From: Photobacterium malacitanum
GTDB taxonomy: Bacteria > Pseudomonadota > Gammaproteobacteria > Enterobacterales > Vibrionaceae
Reading direction: 5' to 3'
Length of the DNA stretch: 64,000 bases
Assembly (NCBI RefSeq): GCF_900185615.1
Contig: NZ_FYAK01000010.1
Span: 30,631-94,630 of the forward strand
Below are positions 60,746 to 64,000 of the stretch, one piece after another. How positions within the stretch are numbered: position 1 is the stretch's first letter; the number at the start of each line of letters is the position of its first letter. A program made the translations under genes and the position numbers. A model generated the notes under the pieces. It saw nothing but the letters and a program-made list of their open reading frames with translations, was not told the origin of the DNA and made no database searches.

Positions 60746-62875
60746 ATGTCGATGCAGTTAGAGACATTATTTGCTCAACTTCAACAGCAGCTATCACAAT
60801 ATTTTTGTCGTCAATTGGTGGTATTAGAAGGTGATATTGAATGGGCTGCAGCCAGTGCAACGACGATTGGGAACTACTTTCCACAACGTTTATGGGCTGG
60901 TGATAATGCACCAATGTCTTTTATTTCATCCTCGTTTAAACAGTCTAAGCAGTGGCTTGGACAAGAGTTTGATTTGGTGGTTATCAATGCCCTTGATGGT
61001 ATTAATGCCGATACCTTAGGTGCACTTTCTGGCACTATAAGAGGAGGTGGATTATGCATTATTATTGCTCCACCAACATGGCGCTCACACCATACTTCAA
61101 CACCATTTTATCAACGTTTAGGGCGATTGTTTTTAGAGCCTGAGGTAATGCTGATTCAGCAATCACAACCGTTGCCACACTCTGATTTAATATCATTTTT
61201 TAATGGTATAACGCCGCCAATAATATTTACGGATACTAATACTCAGCGTGGTTGTTTGACTCGTGGTCAATGCGAAGCTGTTGATGCCATCATTAAAGTA
61301 ATGACAGGGCATCGCAAACGGCCATTAGTGTTATCAGCGGATCGTGGTCGTGGAAAGTCGGCTGCATTAGGTATTGCTGCTGCGGAGTTATTGCTTACTC
61401 GAACAGTGAATATTGCGGTAACTGCGCCTTCATTTGCTTGTGCTGCAACCGTGTTTAAACATGCTAAGTTGCGGCTACAGGTAGCCAATCAATCCCATCC
61501 TCATCAATTAATTATTGGCGCGAGCCGACTTGAGTTTGTGGCTGCCGATAAGATAGTTAATGATGCTTCCAATTATGATTTTATTATTGTTGACGAAGCT
61601 GCCGCTATTCCTGCATCGACATTAACTGATCTACTTGGGCGTCATAATCGTTTGGTCTTTGCGACCACAATTCATGGCTATGAAGGCACAGGCCGTGGTT
61701 TTGAAATTAAGTTTAAGCAGCGATTAACCGAGAAAATGCCGCAATGGCGAAGCTATCATTTGGAACAACCAATAAGATGGGCTACTGGTGATCCATTAGA
61801 AGCGTGGATTTTTAAATCCTTATTACTGACAGCGCAAGCTCCTGATTGCGGTCAATGTGGAATGAATTCAGCCGTTGTTGCTATTGACTATTGCGTGTTA
61901 GAACCCGCACAGCTCGCGCATGATGAGGTATTGTTGAACCAGCTTTTTGGTTTATTAGTTAACGCACATTACCAAACCTCTCCTAATGATATTCAACAAT
62001 TGTTAGACGATCCTAATTTATCTGTTGTTGTTGCATTACAAGCTGGCGTCATTATTGGCTGTTGTGTGGTATCGAAAGAAGGCGGCTTTGATGCACAGTT
62101 AGCTAAGTTAGTGATGCAAGGCAAGCGACGTCCACAGGGACATTTGTTAGCACAATCTTTAGCGGCACATCTTGGCTATTCAGTGGCGGCAGAGCAGCAT
62201 TGTTATCGTATATTACGCATTGCTGTTGCTGATGGTTTTCAGCAGCAAGGTATTGGTACTCAACTTGTGAATGCGGTATTACGCCAGGCGCTTAATAATA
62301 ATATTGATTATGTCGGTACAAGTTTTGGTGCTGTCAGCGAACTTGTGGATTTTTGGTCTCAGTGTTTATTCCATCCATTGCGATTAGGAATGACAAAAGA
62401 TGTTGCCAGTGGTCACCATTCTTTATTGTGTGTTAAGCCATTATCCACTGCAGCTAAATCATGGTTTGATGATGCTCAATCTTTGTTTAGCGCTTCTTTT
62501 TGTTGTCAGCGAGTTGAACAATTTAGTCAATTGGATAGCCAATTATTTTTTAAATTATATGCTGCAAATGTTCAGCAGCCGCTAAATTACGGGTTATCAC
62601 CACAGCAAATCAATCATCAATTGGATACTTTTATAAATGGTGGCCTTGGTTACGACATCGTGGTCGCGAGCCTTGAAAGTTGGTTATCACAGTTTTTATT
62701 ATGCGGTGATTGCTGTTGGGATGACGATTTAGGTTTTTTGATTGCAAAAATTTTACAGAAACAATCTTGGTCAGTGATGGTTGAACGCTATCATTTATCA
62801 AGTCGAAAGTTAGCCCAGCAACATTTACGCGATGTTGTTGCTCGCTACTATTCTTTACCTTCTTCAGTTCACTAG
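60746..62875 (+). CDS. tmcA: tRNA(Met) cytidine acetyltransferase TmcA (709 aa)
   Basis: Forms N4-acetylcytidine at the wobble position of elongator tRNA-Met using acetyl-CoA and ATP, which keeps AUG reading accurate. Domains in order are an N-terminal DUF1726-type region, a helicase-like ATPase with Walker A SADRGRGKSAALG and Walker B IIVDEAAAIP, and a GNAT acetyltransferase domain (RILRIAVADGFQQQGIGTQLVNAV). Length is close to the E. coli enzyme (671). The ATG at 60746 has GGAT 8 nt upstream; a TTG at 60734 is less likely. It is followed after 11 bp by ycdX. Confidence 0.93.
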   Translation: MSMQLETLFAQLQQQLSQYFCRQLVVLEGDIEWAAASATTIGNYFPQRLWAGDNAPMSFISSSFKQSKQWLGQEFDLVVINALDGINADTLGALSGTIRGGGLCIIIAPPTWRSHHTSTPFYQRLGRLFLEPEVMLIQQSQPLPHSDLISFFNGITPPIIFTDTNTQRGCLTRGQCEAVDAIIKVMTGHRKRPLVLSADRGRGKSAALGIAAAELLLTRTVNIAVTAPSFACAATVFKHAKLRLQVANQSHPHQLIIGASRLEFVAADKIVNDASNYDFIIVDEAAAIPASTLTDLLGRHNRLVFATTIHGYEGTGRGFEIKFKQRLTEKMPQWRSYHLEQPIRWATGDPLEAWIFKSLLLTAQAPDCGQCGMNSAVVAIDYCVLEPAQLAHDEVLLNQLFGLLVNAHYQTSPNDIQQLLDDPNLSVVVALQAGVIIGCCVVSKEGGFDAQLAKLVMQGKRRPQGHLLAQSLAAHLGYSVAAEQHCYRILRIAVADGFQQQGIGTQLVNAVLRQALNNNIDYVGTSFGAVSELVDFWSQCLFHPLRLGMTKDVASGHHSLLCVKPLSTAAKSWFDDAQSLFSASFCCQRVEQFSQLDSQLFFKLYAANVQQPLNYGLSPQQINHQLDTFINGGLGYDIVVASLESWLSQFLLCGDCCWDDDLGFLIAKILQKQSWSVMVERYHLSSRKLAQQHLRDVVARYYSLPSSVH

Positions 62876-62886
62876 AGGTTTATATT

Positions 62887-63633
62887 ATGCAGATTCAAGT
62901 TGATACTCATACCCACACATTATCAAGTGGCCATGCTTACAGTACAATAATTGAAAACTCTCAAGCAGCTGCGGCGAAGGGGTTAAAAATGTTTTGTAAT
63001 ACTGACCATGCATCCTTAATGCCTGGCGCGCCTCATTTTTGGTATTTTGCAAATCAACGGGTATTGCCGCGTTTTCTAAATGGTGTGGCAGTATTACGTG
63101 GCGTTGAAGCGAACATCGTTAACACTGATGGTGACGTTGATTTGGATAAGACGGTATTAGCTAAATTAGATTGGGTGATTGCGAGTTTGCATGAGCCAGT
63201 ATTTAAACCGATGACTGCTAAAGAGCATACTGAGGCGTTGATTAATACTATTAAATCTGGGGTTGTTGATGCGATTGGGCATCCTGGAAATCCTAATTAT
63301 GATTTCGATTTTGAAAAAGTGATCCGCATTGCTGCTGAACACAACGTATTAGTTGAAATCAATAATTCATCATTAGGACGCTCTCGTGTTGGTAGTGCAC
63401 CAAGATGTGAAGAGATTGCGATGATGGCTAAAGAAGTAGGGGCTAGAATCACAACAGGTTCAGATGCGCACTTCGCTGCTGATGTGGGTAATTTTTCCAG
63501 TATTCAGACGTTATTAGCGCATGTTAATTTTCCTCAAGAATTGATTACGACTCAGCATCCTCAAACCTTGTTAGACTTTTTAACTGAGCGTGGAAAATCA
63601 GTTGCCGAGCAATATCAAGGTCACCAATGGTAG
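62887..63633 (+). CDS. ycdX: PHP-domain phosphatase, YcdX family (248 aa)
   Basis: Metal-dependent phosphoesterase with a seven-stranded barrel and a trinuclear zinc site. PHP motifs visible: VDTHTHTLSSGHAYSTI (1-20 region), FCNTDHA, GVEANI, ASLHEP, DAIGHPGNPNYDF and TTGSDAHFAADVGNF, which together supply the metal ligands. Length matches E. coli YcdX (245). AGAGG precedes the ATG by 8 nt. Likely cotranscribed with tmcA. In E. coli YcdX is linked to swarming and its natural substrate is not settled. Confidence 0.92.
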   Translation: MQIQVDTHTHTLSSGHAYSTIIENSQAAAAKGLKMFCNTDHASLMPGAPHFWYFANQRVLPRFLNGVAVLRGVEANIVNTDGDVDLDKTVLAKLDWVIASLHEPVFKPMTAKEHTEALINTIKSGVVDAIGHPGNPNYDFDFEKVIRIAAEHNVLVEINNSSLGRSRVGSAPRCEEIAMMAKEVGARITTGSDAHFAADVGNFSSIQTLLAHVNFPQELITTQHPQTLLDFLTERGKSVAEQYQGHQW

Positions 63634-63648
63634 TTGGCTAGAGCTTCG

Positions 63649-63718
63649 GTTTACACTGTAAACTGACTATATATTAAATTTACAGTGTAAATTAGAGAGC
63701 TTGATTTACACTGTAAAT
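63649..63718. promoter_or_regulatory. Cluster of three parS2 sites
   Basis: Full matches to NTTTACANTGTAAAN at 63649-63663 (GTTTACACTGTAAAC), 63678-63692 (ATTTACAGTGTAAAT) and 63704-63718 (ATTTACACTGTAAAT), 26-29 bp apart, directly after ycdX. They are candidate ParB2 nucleation sites about 5.4 kb from the parS2 site beside parA2. Confidence 0.9.
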
Positions 63719-63723
63719 AATAC

Positions 63724-64000
63724 AAACACCACAGCTAAACACCACAGCTAAACACCACAGCTAAACACCACAGCTAAACACCACAGCTAAACTCCACAGC
63801 TAAACTCTACAGCTAAACTCCACAGCTAAACTCCACAGCTAAACTCCACAGCTAAACTCCACAGCTAAACTCCACAGCTAAACTCCACAGCTAAACTCCA
63901 CAGCTAAACTCCACAGCTAAACTCCACAGCTAAACTCCACAGCTAAACTCCACAGCTAAACTCCACAGCTAAACTCCACAGCTAAACTCCACAGCTAAAC
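63724..64000. repeat. 13-bp tandem repeat array (at least 21 copies, runs off the window)
   Basis: Unit AAACWCCACAGCT, where W is A in the first five units and T in the later ones, with one unit reading CTCTACAGCT (63802). Every unit has TAA and, on the other strand, TAG, and 13 is not a multiple of 3, so every frame is closed. It is a non-coding minisatellite beside the parS2 cluster. Confidence 0.95.

Noticed and set aside
63724..64000. CRISPR-like array
   Set aside because: Units are 13 bp, adjacent and without spacers; this is a simple tandem repeat and no cas gene is present.

Overview
The window is part of the second chromosome of a Vibrionaceae bacterium, most likely a Photobacterium or close relative. 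The evidence is at 55.1-63.7 kb: a gene for the chromosome-II initiator RctB, an origin region with six RctB-type iterons and a DnaA box, parA2 and parB2, and four good matches to the Vibrionaceae parS2 consensus. The genus is an inference from protein style and low GC. The species cannot be named from the sequence alone. I saw no rRNA or tRNA genes, CRISPR array, transposase or prophage.

Layout. 0-9 kb: the 3' part of an Ntn-hydrolase asparaginase, two small hypothetical genes and two surface-lipoprotein alpha-mannosidases (GH92) flanking a small membrane protein. 8.7-11.7 kb: a purine salvage pair (guanine deaminase and NCS2 permease) below a perfect PurR-consensus site. 12-14.6 kb: a NiCoT nickel/cobalt permease with a Fur-like site, and an MgtE magnesium channel. 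15.3-17.1 kb and 29.6-31.8 kb: two paralogous cassettes, each an 80-aa exported protein followed by an iron-dependent alcohol dehydrogenase; the second also carries an EutQ-like cupin. 17.5-18.8 kb: a toxin-antitoxin pair of the DarT1/NADAR type. 19.3-21.3 kb: an SOS-controlled polymerase V operon in which the UmuD-like protein is a tandem fusion of two UmuD domains. 21.5-28.7 kb: a peptide transporter and a tripartite EmrAB/NodT efflux operon with a divergent LysR regulator. 32.7-35.4 kb: a Tat-exported TMAO/DMSO-type molybdoenzyme with a fused C-terminal cytochrome c domain. 35.8-46.8 kb: a third GH92 mannosidase, a PTS EIIB plus HPr-EI-EIIA protein without an EIIC, and a very large M36 metalloprotease lipoprotein. 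47-52.4 kb: a small membrane peptide coupled to an EamA exporter, a sodium:solute symporter, an AraC regulator and a glycine amidinotransferase. 52.7-55 kb: a type Vd patatin autotransporter. 55-64 kb: rctB, ori2, parAB2, tmcA, ycdX, a parS2 cluster and a 13-bp tandem repeat that runs off the end.

Together the accessory genes suggest a marine, animal-associated life: trimming of mannose-rich host glycans and proteins at the cell surface, sugar uptake by PTS, respiration of trimethylamine oxide or related compounds, and alcohol metabolism. The most unusual items are the fused double UmuD, the reductase-cytochrome fusion, the duplicated dehydrogenase cassettes with conserved leader elements, a regulatory block shared by two GH92 genes 30 kb apart, and the repeat structures around ori2 and the parS2 cluster.
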